Source of the DNA: JABFRG01 sp046351415
GTDB taxonomy: Bacteria > Myxococcota_A > Polyangia > Polyangiales > Polyangiaceae
Assembly (NCBI GenBank): GCA_046351415.1
Contig: JAXLYO010000013.1
Location: 124,001 to 188,000, forward strand
Length of the DNA stretch: 64,000 nucleotides
Direction of reading: 5' to 3'
Below, piece after piece: positions 6,722 through 16,134 of the stretch. The translations under genes were made by a program, and so were the position numbers. The stretch's first letter is position 1. The number at the start of each line of letters is the position of its first letter. The notes below the pieces were generated by a model. It searched no databases. It saw only the letters and a program-made list of their open reading frames with translations, and was not told the DNA's origin.

Positions 6722-8572
6722 ATGAGACGCGTCATCCGCTCCGTCTCGCTTGCGCTCTCCGTCGTCGTCCTCGCCGCCTGTGGTGGGACCTCGCTCGGGG
6801 CGCGCGGGCCGCAGAACGAGCTTCCAGCGCCGAAAGATTTGTCGGCGGACGAAATCCGGGCCGTCGTGAAGGCTGTGGTCGAGATCCGGGGCCTGCCGGA
6901 GAAAACCCCCGTCGTGGTCCAGGTCGTTTCCCAAGCGGCGTTCAACGCGGCATTCGAAAAGAGAAGAGCGGCGATCGAAGAGGAGCGGGGGGCGACCGCC
7001 GCGCTGCCGCTGCCCTCGCTTCCGAAAGAGAGCCCCGATGTGTATCTGGCCTTTTACGACGAACTTACGCGCGTCATCTACATGCGTCAGCAGACGCCCG
7101 CGTGGGCAAAACATTCGGACATTCGTGCGCTGCTCGCGCACGAGGTGACACACGCGCTGCAAGATCAGCACTACTCGCTCTTGCCGCTGCGCAAAGAGCG
7201 AGACCGCGAGAAGGTGTCGGCCTTTCGTGCCGTCATCGAAGGGGACGCAGAGGTGGTGCGCATTGCCTATGATGCCACCCTGCATCACAAGCCATTCCGT
7301 CGAGCCGTCGCGCGCGAAATCACCGACGACAACACGACGCCGGAGACGATGGTCCGCATGGGGCTCTTCTCACCGGCTTTGCTCCAAGTCGCACCGGCAC
7401 AACGCGAGATGTCCATCTTCCCTTACATCTCGGGCAGAAACTTCGTCGCTCGCCTCTTTCTCGCAGGTGGTTTCGGAGCGGTCAATGCGGCATACACGCA
7501 TTTGCCGACCAGCACGGAGCATATTCTTCACCCCGAGCGATACCTCGCGGGTGAAATGCCCGTGACCCTCCAGGACATCGAAGTGCCCCCTTCGTTCCAA
7601 GGGCTCGCTCACCTTTCGTTCGGCGAGCTCGGAACGCGACTCGTGCTGACGCGTCTTTCGATTCGACCGCTCGCCGTCGTCATTGCGAGTGGCTGGGCCG
7701 GCGATCGCGTACTACTCGCGCGAGGGCCCATGGGCGAGACTCTTCTCGCCTGGGTGAGTCTTTGGGACGACCGCGCTCAACAAGATGCCTTCGTGCATAC
7801 GCTGGTCAAGGCGCCCTCCGAAGGCGCATCGCCTTCGCTTCGGCGCGAGGTGGTGAAGGTCGAGGGCAATCGCGTGGTGTTCGTATCGGGCATCCCCGAG
7901 TCGGAAGCCGCGCCGATCGTCGAGAAGCTGCTCATGATGCCCGCCTCTCGCGCGCCTGCGGTACCTCCGCTCGGTTCCTTGGCGCTCGTTCAGCCACCGC
8001 TGCCGCTCGAACAGCGCATTGCTTCCACGCCTACGCTGAAAGCGGACGAGAGTGGGGGTGCGTTTTTCGAGGTCGAGGCGCTTGGTCTACGCGGTCGCCT
8101 TCGAGCGCCGATCGAGTACCGCAAAGGGTTGAAAGGTGGCTTCGTCGCAGCCTCGAACGACGGCACGCTTCTCTTCGTGCAAGCGACGGTGGTGGAGAAG
8201 AGCGCGGCCGCCTACGACGTGCTGCATCAGGCTTCGGTGACTGGGTTCGGTTCGGTGATGAGCAAAGGGGCTCCCAAACTCGTGCCGGGCGCGCGCGACG
8301 TGGGAGAACTCGGTCGAAAGTACACGGATGTCTCGGCCCGCGCATGGACCGTAGGGGAAGGCGACGCCGTGACCTTCCAGTGTGTGATCGTCCCCATCTG
8401 CAGCGGCAAGGCCGCTCTCGTCGTCGCTTCGGCGCATCGAACGGCCGAAGGGGAGGCGCAGGTAAAGCGGTTCCTGTCCGATCTCTCGATGGCGTCGCGG
8501 TCCACCTTCTGCGACACGGCGATCGAGGAAGACCGCACGGACCTGCCCGCACCGACCTTCACCGGTCGCTAG
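6722..8572 (+). CDS. lipoprotein with HExxH zinc-peptidase-like domain
   Basis: About 616 residues. The signal peptide ends V-L-A-A-C with Cys20 as the lipidation site. A gluzincin-like active site is visible: H-E-V-T-H at 140-144 and a downstream E-G-D-A-E near 173-177 that could supply the third zinc ligand. That supports a metalloprotease fold, although no named family is recognised. The remaining C-terminal two thirds has no clear motif. The start at 6722 has GAGG five bases upstream; ATGs at 6719 and 6677 are also in frame, the latter adding 15 residues before the signal. It is immediately downstream of rsgA. Confidence 0.72.
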   Translation: MRRVIRSVSLALSVVVLAACGGTSLGARGPQNELPAPKDLSADEIRAVVKAVVEIRGLPEKTPVVVQVVSQAAFNAAFEKRRAAIEEERGATAALPLPSLPKESPDVYLAFYDELTRVIYMRQQTPAWAKHSDIRALLAHEVTHALQDQHYSLLPLRKERDREKVSAFRAVIEGDAEVVRIAYDATLHHKPFRRAVAREITDDNTTPETMVRMGLFSPALLQVAPAQREMSIFPYISGRNFVARLFLAGGFGAVNAAYTHLPTSTEHILHPERYLAGEMPVTLQDIEVPPSFQGLAHLSFGELGTRLVLTRLSIRPLAVVIASGWAGDRVLLARGPMGETLLAWVSLWDDRAQQDAFVHTLVKAPSEGASPSLRREVVKVEGNRVVFVSGIPESEAAPIVEKLLMMPASRAPAVPPLGSLALVQPPLPLEQRIASTPTLKADESGGAFFEVEALGLRGRLRAPIEYRKGLKGGFVAASNDGTLLFVQATVVEKSAAAYDVLHQASVTGFGSVMSKGAPKLVPGARDVGELGRKYTDVSARAWTVGEGDAVTFQCVIVPICSGKAALVVASAHRTAEGEAQVKRFLSDLSMASRSTFCDTAIEEDRTDLPAPTFTGR

Positions 8573-8594
8573 GGGGCCTCCCGGGCGAGGCCTC
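8573..8594. terminator. hairpin between convergent genes
   Basis: GGCCTC (8575-8580) and GAGGCC (8587-8592) form a stem around a 6-base loop, filling exactly the gap between the stop codons of the convergent genes on either side. No T-tract. A two-way terminator is likely but not proven. Confidence 0.45.
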
Positions 8595-8862
8595 ACTTCG
8601 TCGGTTCGAGCGGTACCTCGATGTAGATGAGGTCGTCCGCGCCCGCATCGGCCGACGAAACCGGGCGGAACAACTGCGCTTTGGGCAGCGTGGCCTGGCG
8701 AAAGAGGGCAAAGGCGGTCACGAGGACGGCGATGAGCCCGAGCGCGAAGATGCGCAGGACGGCGAAGGGCGGAAACTTCGGCAGCGAGCGAATCGCCTTC
8801 TTCTTCCCGCCTTTGGGATCGAATCTGCGCTTCCGCTTGAACACGAGGCCCGTATTTAGCAC
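8593..8862 (-). CDS. small single-pass membrane protein
   Basis: 89 residues from GTG 8862, which has GAAGAAAG just upstream. A basic N-terminal third (K/R-rich, positions 9-26) precedes one hydrophobic segment at about 34-55 and a short acidic tail, so the bulk would be cytoplasmic-in/C-out. The frame stays open to 9087, but that extension is Arg-rich and overlaps the divergent DUF3160 gene, so I regard it as non-coding. No family recognised. Confidence 0.5.
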   Translation of the reverse strand: MLNTGLVFKRKRRFDPKGGKKKAIRSLPKFPPFAVLRIFALGLIAVLVTAFALFRQATLPKAQLFRPVSSADAGADDLIYIEVPLEPTK

Positions 8863-8903
8863 GCTTTCTTCACTAAGCTGACGGCCGCGACTAGGCTTCG
8901 GTC

Positions 8904-11120
8904 GTGGCTCGTCCGGGTTCTTGGGTCGTCTGGTCCGTCGCGGTCCTGACCGCGTGCGGCCACGTTTCGCGCCCGCCAGAAAAGCCCGTGAGGCCACCCG
9001 CTTTTGCCGTGGGTGGAACCTTGCCGCCGAAGCATGCGCGGCCGCCAGAGTGGTCCTTTTGGGAGCCCGTTCCGGCGTTCGTGACACCGAAAGCAGCGGC
9101 CGCTCCTTTGCCGAAAAGTGAACGGGAGTTCCCGCGAGAGGTTCTCGCGTCCGCGACCTATCAGAGCCTGACGGAGGCCGAGAAGCAGCTGCTCTCCACG
9201 CATGGCTTCGTCGTACGCACGACCAAGCTCGAGCGGCATTTGCATGAATTCTACAACAAACGCGCTACGGCAAGCGCTGCGCAGCTCGTCACGCTCGATG
9301 CCCTGTTCTCGCTCGTGCATGCCGCGCTCGAAGAGGTTCTCTCGGAAGTCGAGACCCGGGTCATGCGTCCGGCGCTCGCGCGGCTCTTGGTTCGGCTCGA
9401 CGCGTCTCTCAATCAAGGCGTCTCGAAGGCAAAGACAGACCTCGAACGCCCCGCGTGGATCGCGCGGGGCATCGTCGCAGTTGCGCGATCACTTTCCGAC
9501 CCTTCGTACAGTCCGCCCCTCGACGTGGCGCCCGCAGTTCACGAAGAGCTGGCCCTCATTCGCGCTCACGTCGGTGTCTCTCGGAGTCCCGTGCTCGGAC
9601 ACGCGCTCGACTACGCTCGTTTCACGCCAGCGGGAGTCGCGCCGGCTTCTTCCGCGGGATTCGGCATTTGGCTCTCCGGGGAATGGCTCGCCCATGCTCC
9701 TCTCGTTCTGACTTCGCGAGAGGAGCGCTCGGGCAGTCCGCAGAATACGGTGTCTGCGCGTGATGCCATGCGTGCGGCGATGCTTCTCGCGCGCCAAAGC
9801 GACGACCGAATCGACAAGGAAGCGTCGGAAGCACTCGATGCGCTGAGCCGTGTGCTTCGCTTTGCGTTCGGGCCCCCGGACGACGCCTCGCTCGAAGACT
9901 TGGAGCAGCTGGCCGACGAAAGTCGCAGCGACCTGGGTGACGATCGCGTGCTTGGCAACGTGGCGACGGTCGAACGTTTCCGGAAGAGGCTCGTGACGCT
10001 GAAGAACCCGCGGCTCTATGACGGCGTCGTTCCCGTTCCACGGCGCCCGGGGGAGCTGGGAGAGGCGGCGGCTCAACTCGCTAGCGTGCGCATCTTGCCG
10101 CCCTCCTGGAGCGAGGACGCGCACGCCCTCCAGATCGTCGGACTTTCCGAGAGCGACAAGCACGTCCACGATGGCCTTTCCCCGAGTGGAATCGACTTGG
10201 CGGCTTACATGGGGTCCGACGCTGCTCGGATCGCGCACCGACGGGCCATCGAAAACCCCGAAGACTACGATGCACTCTACAGCATTCTTCAGAAGAGCCA
10301 CCCACCCGAGACGGCGCCTTCTCGTCACGCATCGGTGTTTGCCAGCTACTTCGATGCGCTCTCTGCATACTTGAGTTCCTCCATTGCGGACCCATCGCAG
10401 CCGATTGCGGCGGTGGAGGCTTGGCAGCTCCATCGCGCAGAGTCCGGGCTCGCCGCTTGGGCGACTCTCCGTCACGACGCCTTCTTGTTCGGCCGCGAGC
10501 CGCCTGCGGCTCCTTCGTCACCCGCTCCCACATCAGAGAAGAATCCCAAGAAGCCAGGCCCTGTGCCGCCCGTGCGGGTCTACGTGGAGCCTCATGCGGA
10601 AGTGCTGACCAAGCTCGTTGCCATGTGGCTCCAGGTTGGGCGCGGACTTCGCACCATCGAGTCGACGCCGAGTCCTGCGGCGACCAAGTTGCTGAGCGAC
10701 GTCGAAGCCATTCTCCGAAGCGCGCTCGCACTCGCTCTCGCAGAGGCCGAAGGTCAAGCGCCGGCTACCGACGCCGAGCGCGAAGCAGGACCGGACCTCC
10801 TATCACGGGTGACCACTTTGAGTGAGGCTCTCGGCGCACAAGAGCCAGCGGAGTCCGGATTCGTCGCGGTCGTCCACGGCTACGGGCAGCAGCGGCGTGT
10901 GCTCGAAGTAGGCACCGGTTTCTTCGAAGAAGTTCTGTGCCTCTTTCGCGATCCCGCCTCCGACAAGTATGTGCTCGCCGTCGGGCCCTCCGTCCCGTAT
11001 TTCGAAGAAGCTGTCCCGATTCCTGCAATCCACACCGATTCTGCGTGGAGAACGCGCATGGCTCTCACGGCGCCCCCGAGGCCTGCCGTCTTCCAGGTGT
11101 ACAGGGCCGGGCCCAAGTAA
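8904..11120 (+). CDS. DUF3160 family lipoprotein
   Basis: 738 residues from GTG 8904. A signal peptide ends L-T-A-C with Cys18. After a Pro-rich linker, the protein matches the DUF3160 layout: the 'Y-x-x-L-T-E-A-E ... L-x-x-x-G-F-V-V' start near 90-105, the 'D-A-L-F-S-L-V-H' block near 130, and late 'V-Y-V-E-P-H-A-E-V-L-T-K-L' near 555. DUF3160 proteins are secreted or lipidated and have no established activity. It is mostly alpha-helical and has an Ala/Pro/Lys linker near 535-550. It starts 41 bp from the divergent small membrane gene. Confidence 0.75.
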   Translation: MARPGSWVVWSVAVLTACGHVSRPPEKPVRPPAFAVGGTLPPKHARPPEWSFWEPVPAFVTPKAAAAPLPKSEREFPREVLASATYQSLTEAEKQLLSTHGFVVRTTKLERHLHEFYNKRATASAAQLVTLDALFSLVHAALEEVLSEVETRVMRPALARLLVRLDASLNQGVSKAKTDLERPAWIARGIVAVARSLSDPSYSPPLDVAPAVHEELALIRAHVGVSRSPVLGHALDYARFTPAGVAPASSAGFGIWLSGEWLAHAPLVLTSREERSGSPQNTVSARDAMRAAMLLARQSDDRIDKEASEALDALSRVLRFAFGPPDDASLEDLEQLADESRSDLGDDRVLGNVATVERFRKRLVTLKNPRLYDGVVPVPRRPGELGEAAAQLASVRILPPSWSEDAHALQIVGLSESDKHVHDGLSPSGIDLAAYMGSDAARIAHRRAIENPEDYDALYSILQKSHPPETAPSRHASVFASYFDALSAYLSSSIADPSQPIAAVEAWQLHRAESGLAAWATLRHDAFLFGREPPAAPSSPAPTSEKNPKKPGPVPPVRVYVEPHAEVLTKLVAMWLQVGRGLRTIESTPSPAATKLLSDVEAILRSALALALAEAEGQAPATDAEREAGPDLLSRVTTLSEALGAQEPAESGFVAVVHGYGQQRRVLEVGTGFFEEVLCLFRDPASDKYVLAVGPSVPYFEEAVPIPAIHTDSAWRTRMALTAPPRPAVFQVYRAGPK

Positions 11121-11184
11121 GGCACCCACGTTGCGAGAGCGCGCTTGCGTTCGCTGGAAAACCTCGTAAATCCGGGAGTTCCCT

Positions 11185-14040
11185 ATGACCCAGGCTCCCC
11201 GAATGCATCCTTACTCGGACTTCCTCCACAAAGTCGCAAAGCCTGCGCGCTACGTGGGAGGTGAGTTCGGAGCCGTCCGCAAGGCGTGGGAAGACGTGGA
11301 GGCGCGCATCTGCCTCGCTTTCCCCGATGTCTACGACATCGGCATGAGCCATCTCGGCTTCAAGATTCTCTACAAGATCCTGAACGACGAGCCGAAGACG
11401 CTCGCCGAGCGTGCCTACGCCCCCTGGGTCGACATGCAGCGCGAGCTTCGTGCCCGCGACTTGCCGCTGGTCTCGCTGGAGTCGGCGCGACCCCTCTGTG
11501 ACTTCGACGTGGTCGGCTTCTCGCTCCAGTTCGAGCTCACGTACAGCAACGTGCTCGGCATGCTCGACCTCGGGCGCATTCCGCTTCGGAGCGCCGATCG
11601 CACAGAGGAGCACCCACTCGTCGTGGCCGGTGGACCGACGGCCACGCATCCCGAACCGCTCTCGGCATTCCTCGACGCAGTCGTCATTGGTGACGGTGAA
11701 GAGAGCGCAAAGCGTGTCGCGCTCCTTTGGACCAAATTGAAGCGGGAAGGCATGCCCCGCAAAGAACGCCTTCGCGCGCTCGCAGAGCTCCCCGGCATCT
11801 ACGTGCCTTCGCTCTACGACACCGTTCTCGATGGAGAGACGGGTTTTCAAGTCGTTGCTGCGCCTCCTGTGGAAGCGAACCTTCCATTTCCCGTCGAACG
11901 TTCGCTCGTCGACGACCTGAACGACTATCCGTTTCCTTCCGACGGCCCCGTCGGAGGTCCCGAGGCGATTTTCGACCGCATGTCCGTCGAGATTGCGCGC
12001 GGCTGCACGGAGGGTTGTCGCTTCTGCCAAGCCGGAATGATTTATCGGCCCGTACGCGAGCGCGACCCCGAACAAATCGTCGAGACCATCGTCTCCGCGG
12101 TGACCAAGTCTGGCTACGATGAAGCGAGCCTCACCTCGCTTTCCACCGCCGATTACTCCTGCATCGCACCGCTCATCAAGAAGGTGACCGATCGCCTCGC
12201 GCCGGAGAAGGTGTCGCTCGGCGTATCCTCGCTCCGCGCCTACGGTCTCGAAGAGAACGTCCTCGACGACATTCAGACCGTGCGTGCCTCGGGCCTGACA
12301 TTCGCACCCGAAGCGGGAAGTCAGCGCATGCGCGACGTGGTGAACAAGAACGTCACGGAAGCGCAGCTCATGGAGACCGCCGAGCGCGTGTTCTCTCGAG
12401 AGTGGAACACCATGAAGCTCTACTTCATGATCGGACTACCCACCGAAGAGGAAGAGGACGTTCGCGAAATCGTCCGCGTCGGCAAGCGCGCGCGAGACCT
12501 CGGCAAGCGTGTGAAGAGGGAGCGCTTTTCCGCAAGCCCGCCGTCGGTCACCGTGAGCGTCTCGACGCACGTTCCCAAGCCGCACACGCCCTTCCAATGG
12601 GCCGCGATGGATGCAGAGCCGGTCGTTCGCGAAAAGCAGCGTTGGCTGAAGGACGAAGTGCGAGGTGCGACGGGTGTCGACCTGCGTATGCACGACTCGG
12701 AAACCTCATGGCTCGAAGGTGTCTTCGCGCGTGGCGACCGCAGCCTGTGTACCGTGCTCGAACGTGCCTATCGAAAAGGGGCGCGCTTCGACTCGTGGGA
12801 GGACCAGCTCGACCTTCGCGTGTGGGAAGAGGCATTCCAAGAGTGCGGTATCGAGCCCGCCATCTTCCTCGGCACCATTCCTGTGACGGCGCGCCTTCCT
12901 TGGGATCACATTTCCGTGGGCCTCGAAGAAGGTTTCCTCGCCTCCGAGTACCGCAAGGCTCTGAAGAGCCGCCTCTCACCGCCGTGCGGCAAAGTGGCGG
13001 GTATGTTCGTGCAGCACACCAACTTGAAGGATGCCGAATCCGACGCTCGGAAGCTCGTCTGCTACGACTGCGGTGTTGCGTGCGACCTCTCCGCGATGCG
13101 CCGAGAACGCCTCGTGTACTTGCGCAAGCTCGGGGCAAACGAGCCCCGCCCGAAGCCCGTGCTCCAGCCGCTTCCCGCGCCCGAGGCTGGGCCCCCGAAG
13201 AAGAAGATGCCGCCCCGCATCGAACAGGGCGAAGCTCACCGCTATCGTCTCGTGTACAGCAAGCGCGGACCGAGCGCGCTCCTTGGCCATCTCGACCTCG
13301 TGCGTGCGCTCCCGCGGTCGTTCCGCCGCATCGGCGTCCCCATGTTCTATTCGTCGGGCTTCCATCCGAAGCCGGACATGACGTTCGGTCCGGCGCTCAG
13401 CCTCGGCATCTCGGCACTCCACGAGTTCGTCGACCTGAAGATTTGCGCGAAGCCCGACGGCGAAGAGCTCGCGCGTTTGCTTGCAGGCGCTTGTCCCGAA
13501 GGCCTCTCGTTTCACGGTGGCGTTTTGCTCGGTTCAAACGATGCGAGCGTGTCGCGTCAGATCAACGTCGCGCGCTACCTGGTTGCGGTTCCCCGCAGTG
13601 TGGGCAGTGACCTCGGCCAGCGCGCGCTGGAGAAGTGGGCTTCGGGCGCCGATCTTTCGCAGTTTCGGCCGATCCCGAAGACGCGTGGTCTCACGAAGAA
13701 GGTCGATGTGCGCTCTCTCGTCCGCGACGTGTGGGTGCCGACACGCGCCGAGGCAGATGCTTGGCTCGAACGTGCCTGGCTCGTTGGAGACTACACGTGT
13801 TTCGCCTTCGATTCATGGGCGAGGGAAGGGGGGTCCGCGAGACCCGAAGAGGTCATTACGGCGCTGCTCGGCCCCGATGTCCCCCACCGCGTCGTTCGCG
13901 TTCTCTTGGCGCGTCATACGGGCAAAGACATGATCGACCTCATGGACCTCGAAGCGTTGCGTGAAGCGCGCGCTGACGAGCGCGTCGTCGTCGTTCCTTC
14001 GGCGCTCTCCTCCGGATCTCTCCAGAGCTCCGAGGCCTGA
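11185..14040 (+). CDS. TIGR03960-type radical SAM protein fused to TIGR03936/DUF2344
   Basis: 951 residues. The N-terminal part is a B12-binding-domain-like region (about 35-180), followed by a radical SAM core with C274-x3-C278-x2-C281 (C-T-E-G-C-R-F-C). A second Cys-rich stretch (C-Y-D-C-G-V-A-C) near 630 resembles an added metal site. The C-terminal 250 residues, from about 690 (Y-R-L-V-Y-S-K-R-G-P), match the DUF2344 domain often encoded next to or fused with this protein. In several lineages the pair precedes rne/rng or rplU; here no such partner is adjacent. The reaction is unknown. The start has GGGAG upstream. Confidence 0.88.
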   Translation: MTQAPRMHPYSDFLHKVAKPARYVGGEFGAVRKAWEDVEARICLAFPDVYDIGMSHLGFKILYKILNDEPKTLAERAYAPWVDMQRELRARDLPLVSLESARPLCDFDVVGFSLQFELTYSNVLGMLDLGRIPLRSADRTEEHPLVVAGGPTATHPEPLSAFLDAVVIGDGEESAKRVALLWTKLKREGMPRKERLRALAELPGIYVPSLYDTVLDGETGFQVVAAPPVEANLPFPVERSLVDDLNDYPFPSDGPVGGPEAIFDRMSVEIARGCTEGCRFCQAGMIYRPVRERDPEQIVETIVSAVTKSGYDEASLTSLSTADYSCIAPLIKKVTDRLAPEKVSLGVSSLRAYGLEENVLDDIQTVRASGLTFAPEAGSQRMRDVVNKNVTEAQLMETAERVFSREWNTMKLYFMIGLPTEEEEDVREIVRVGKRARDLGKRVKRERFSASPPSVTVSVSTHVPKPHTPFQWAAMDAEPVVREKQRWLKDEVRGATGVDLRMHDSETSWLEGVFARGDRSLCTVLERAYRKGARFDSWEDQLDLRVWEEAFQECGIEPAIFLGTIPVTARLPWDHISVGLEEGFLASEYRKALKSRLSPPCGKVAGMFVQHTNLKDAESDARKLVCYDCGVACDLSAMRRERLVYLRKLGANEPRPKPVLQPLPAPEAGPPKKKMPPRIEQGEAHRYRLVYSKRGPSALLGHLDLVRALPRSFRRIGVPMFYSSGFHPKPDMTFGPALSLGISALHEFVDLKICAKPDGEELARLLAGACPEGLSFHGGVLLGSNDASVSRQINVARYLVAVPRSVGSDLGQRALEKWASGADLSQFRPIPKTRGLTKKVDVRSLVRDVWVPTRAEADAWLERAWLVGDYTCFAFDSWAREGGSARPEEVITALLGPDVPHRVVRVLLARHTGKDMIDLMDLEALREARADERVVVVPSALSSGSLQSSEA

Positions 14041-14067
14041 GCTTCTGTGAGCACGTAGGCGCGCTTC

Positions 14068-14838
14068 GTGACCCACGTATCTTCGCTGACCCTGGCTCTG
14101 CTCGCGCTGGCGAGTTTCGGCGCGGGGTTCGTCGATGCGATCGCGGGTGGCGGCGGGCTTCTCACGGTTCCTTCGCTCGTCGCTGCAGGGCTGCCCCCGC
14201 ATTTCGTGCTCGGTACGAACAAGGGGCAGGCCGTGTTCGGTGCAGTGACCTCGCTCGCTTCGTTCTGGAGAAAGGGAGCCCTCGCGCGTGATCGCGTGGG
14301 TCTCGGTCTCTTGACGGGGTTCATCGGAAGCTGTCTCGGCACCGCACTCGTGCTCTACGTGAGGCCAGAGCCGCTCCGTCCGCTCATCGTCGTCCTCCTG
14401 CTCATCGCGCTGCTGCTCGTCTTCGGCGCGCGTGCACTTCGAGCGCGCGGGGCCGATCGTGCGTATGCGTCCACGTCTGCGTGGAGATTTGGCGCGATCG
14501 CGATTGCGATGGGCGCCTACGATGGCTTCTTCGGCCCCGGTACGGGGTCGCTTCTGATCGCGGCCTTCGTTGCGTTCATGGGCGAGTCCGAGACGCGTGC
14601 GTCGGGCAACGCGAAGATCGTGAACTTCGCATCGAACGCGGCTGCGCTCCTCGTCTTTGCATGGAACGCGAAGGTGCTGTGGTCCATCTCGCTTCCCATG
14701 GCGGCCGCGAATGCCGGAGGAGCATGGCTCGGCGCGCGCTCGGTCTTCCGGGGAGGCGACAAGCTCGTTCGATGGGTACTCACCGCCGTGGTCCTTGCGC
14801 TATCGGCGAAGCTCCTGGTTGGCTTCGCGCGGCCTTGA
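14068..14838 (+). CDS. TauE/SafE (TSUP) family membrane permease
   Basis: 256 residues from GTG 14068. Seven or eight hydrophobic helices occur in two related halves, each beginning with a G-x-x-x-G-x-x-D type motif (G-F-V-D-A-I-A-G-G-G-G and G-A-Y-D-G-F-F-G-P-G-T-G). These are the hallmarks of the TauE/SafE/YfcA sulfite or organosulfonate exporter family. The substrate cannot be deduced. It follows the radical SAM gene by 27 bp and could share its transcript. Confidence 0.88.
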   Translation: MTHVSSLTLALLALASFGAGFVDAIAGGGGLLTVPSLVAAGLPPHFVLGTNKGQAVFGAVTSLASFWRKGALARDRVGLGLLTGFIGSCLGTALVLYVRPEPLRPLIVVLLLIALLLVFGARALRARGADRAYASTSAWRFGAIAIAMGAYDGFFGPGTGSLLIAAFVAFMGESETRASGNAKIVNFASNAAALLVFAWNAKVLWSISLPMAAANAGGAWLGARSVFRGGDKLVRWVLTAVVLALSAKLLVGFARP

Positions 14839-15010
14839 AGTGCCAGAGATGTCGCCTTGAACTGACACCTTCGAGAACGCACGCGCCGTATGTCTGGAAG
14901 TGTAGTGCAAAATGCGACTTCCGCGGGGGAATGTGGGCTTCCGAGGGCCCGTAGGACTCGATGGATGCGGCGATTCGGTTGCTGCCTCCGCAACCTACAA
15001 GGAGTCTTCC

Positions 15011-16102
15011 ATGCGCCGTTTCACCATCGTTTACGCTCTCTGTCTCGTCGCCTCCGTCGCGCCGCTCGCGGCCTGCGCCGCCAGTGCCGACTCCGAAGAG
15101 CAAACGGACAACGCTGAAGGCGAGATCAAGAAGAAGGTGAAGCCGCGCGGTGGCAACGGCGCCTTCGATCTTGCGAAGCCCACATGGAGCACGGCGGGCG
15201 CCGTGAGCAGCTACGCGTTCGACAACAGGGATGTCGCGCTCGACAGCCGCACGGAGAAGGTGCCGGGAAGCTACACGCTCATGACGCGCGTGGTCGGAAT
15301 GGACAACAGCAGTGGTCAAACGATGGGCCAGTTGTTCGACAACGTCGTGATCACCGCCGGAAATGTCGTCACGCGCACGGCCACGGGGCTTCGCGTACGT
15401 TTCGACAAACCTCTGACGCTCGGTGGGTCGCGGTACGAAATGACGCCGACGAATGGCGGAACCGCTGGCTGGCTCGCCACCCGCGGCGCGTGGTCTCGCA
15501 GGGCAGACGGCGTGCTCCTCTTCGTCGCTCCTGGAAAGATCCAAGTGCGTAGCTCGGCAGACAATGGGCCGACAGATCTCGTCCTCCCTGAGGGCAAGCT
15601 CACAGAAGTCGTTCTTCCGACAGCAAAGCTCGAAGTGCAACTCGACGCCTACGATGCGGCCTACCCGACGCCTACCACGTGCGCGCCTCCCTACGTCTAC
15701 GGCGGCGCCCCGGGCGAACAGGAAACGCGCGAAGTGCGAGACCAGAATGGTGTGCCAATGACCGTTGCGATCGTTCCGCACGGTACGCGTACGACGGTCG
15801 CCCTTCGTAGCTACGGAATCATCAAGACCATCCCCACGGTCGCGGGGCAAACCTCGAGCTTCATGCTGAACCGTCTCGAAGTGGACGACGTCGAGGTGAG
15901 CACGGCGGGCGGTGGCACGCAGCTCGTCAAGGGCACGTACTCCGTCGAATACAAGGACGGTGCCAACTGGCGCAACCTCGAGTGCGGAAACTTTCCGACG
16001 CACTCCGGCATCGATATTCCGGACGGGACTTACCGCGTGACGTCTCGCGCGAACAGCGCAAGTGGCGTCGTCACGCACACGGAAGAAGTCTCGTTCCCCT
16101 GA
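15011..16102 (+). CDS. lipoprotein of unknown function
   Basis: 363 residues from ATG 15011, which has AAGGAG six bases upstream. The frame is open further upstream but without a better start. The signal peptide ends L-A-A-C with Cys22. The mature part is rich in Gly, Thr and Val with alternating hydrophobics, suggesting a beta fold. Two Cys (in T-T-C-A-P-P and L-E-C-G) may form a disulfide. No catalytic motif and no family recognised. It is preceded by about 170 bp of non-coding sequence, so it probably has its own promoter. Confidence 0.7.
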   Translation: MRRFTIVYALCLVASVAPLAACAASADSEEQTDNAEGEIKKKVKPRGGNGAFDLAKPTWSTAGAVSSYAFDNRDVALDSRTEKVPGSYTLMTRVVGMDNSSGQTMGQLFDNVVITAGNVVTRTATGLRVRFDKPLTLGGSRYEMTPTNGGTAGWLATRGAWSRRADGVLLFVAPGKIQVRSSADNGPTDLVLPEGKLTEVVLPTAKLEVQLDAYDAAYPTPTTCAPPYVYGGAPGEQETREVRDQNGVPMTVAIVPHGTRTTVALRSYGIIKTIPTVAGQTSSFMLNRLEVDDVEVSTAGGGTQLVKGTYSVEYKDGANWRNLECGNFPTHSGIDIPDGTYRVTSRANSASGVVTHTEEVSFP

Positions 16103-16134
16103 TCGACTTCACTTTCGTTTCGCTGTAAGGCGCT

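Noticed and set aside
8863..9087. N-terminal extension of the small membrane protein
   Set aside because: Arg-rich, overlaps the divergent DUF3160 gene, and a good GTG with Shine-Dalgarno exists at 8862.
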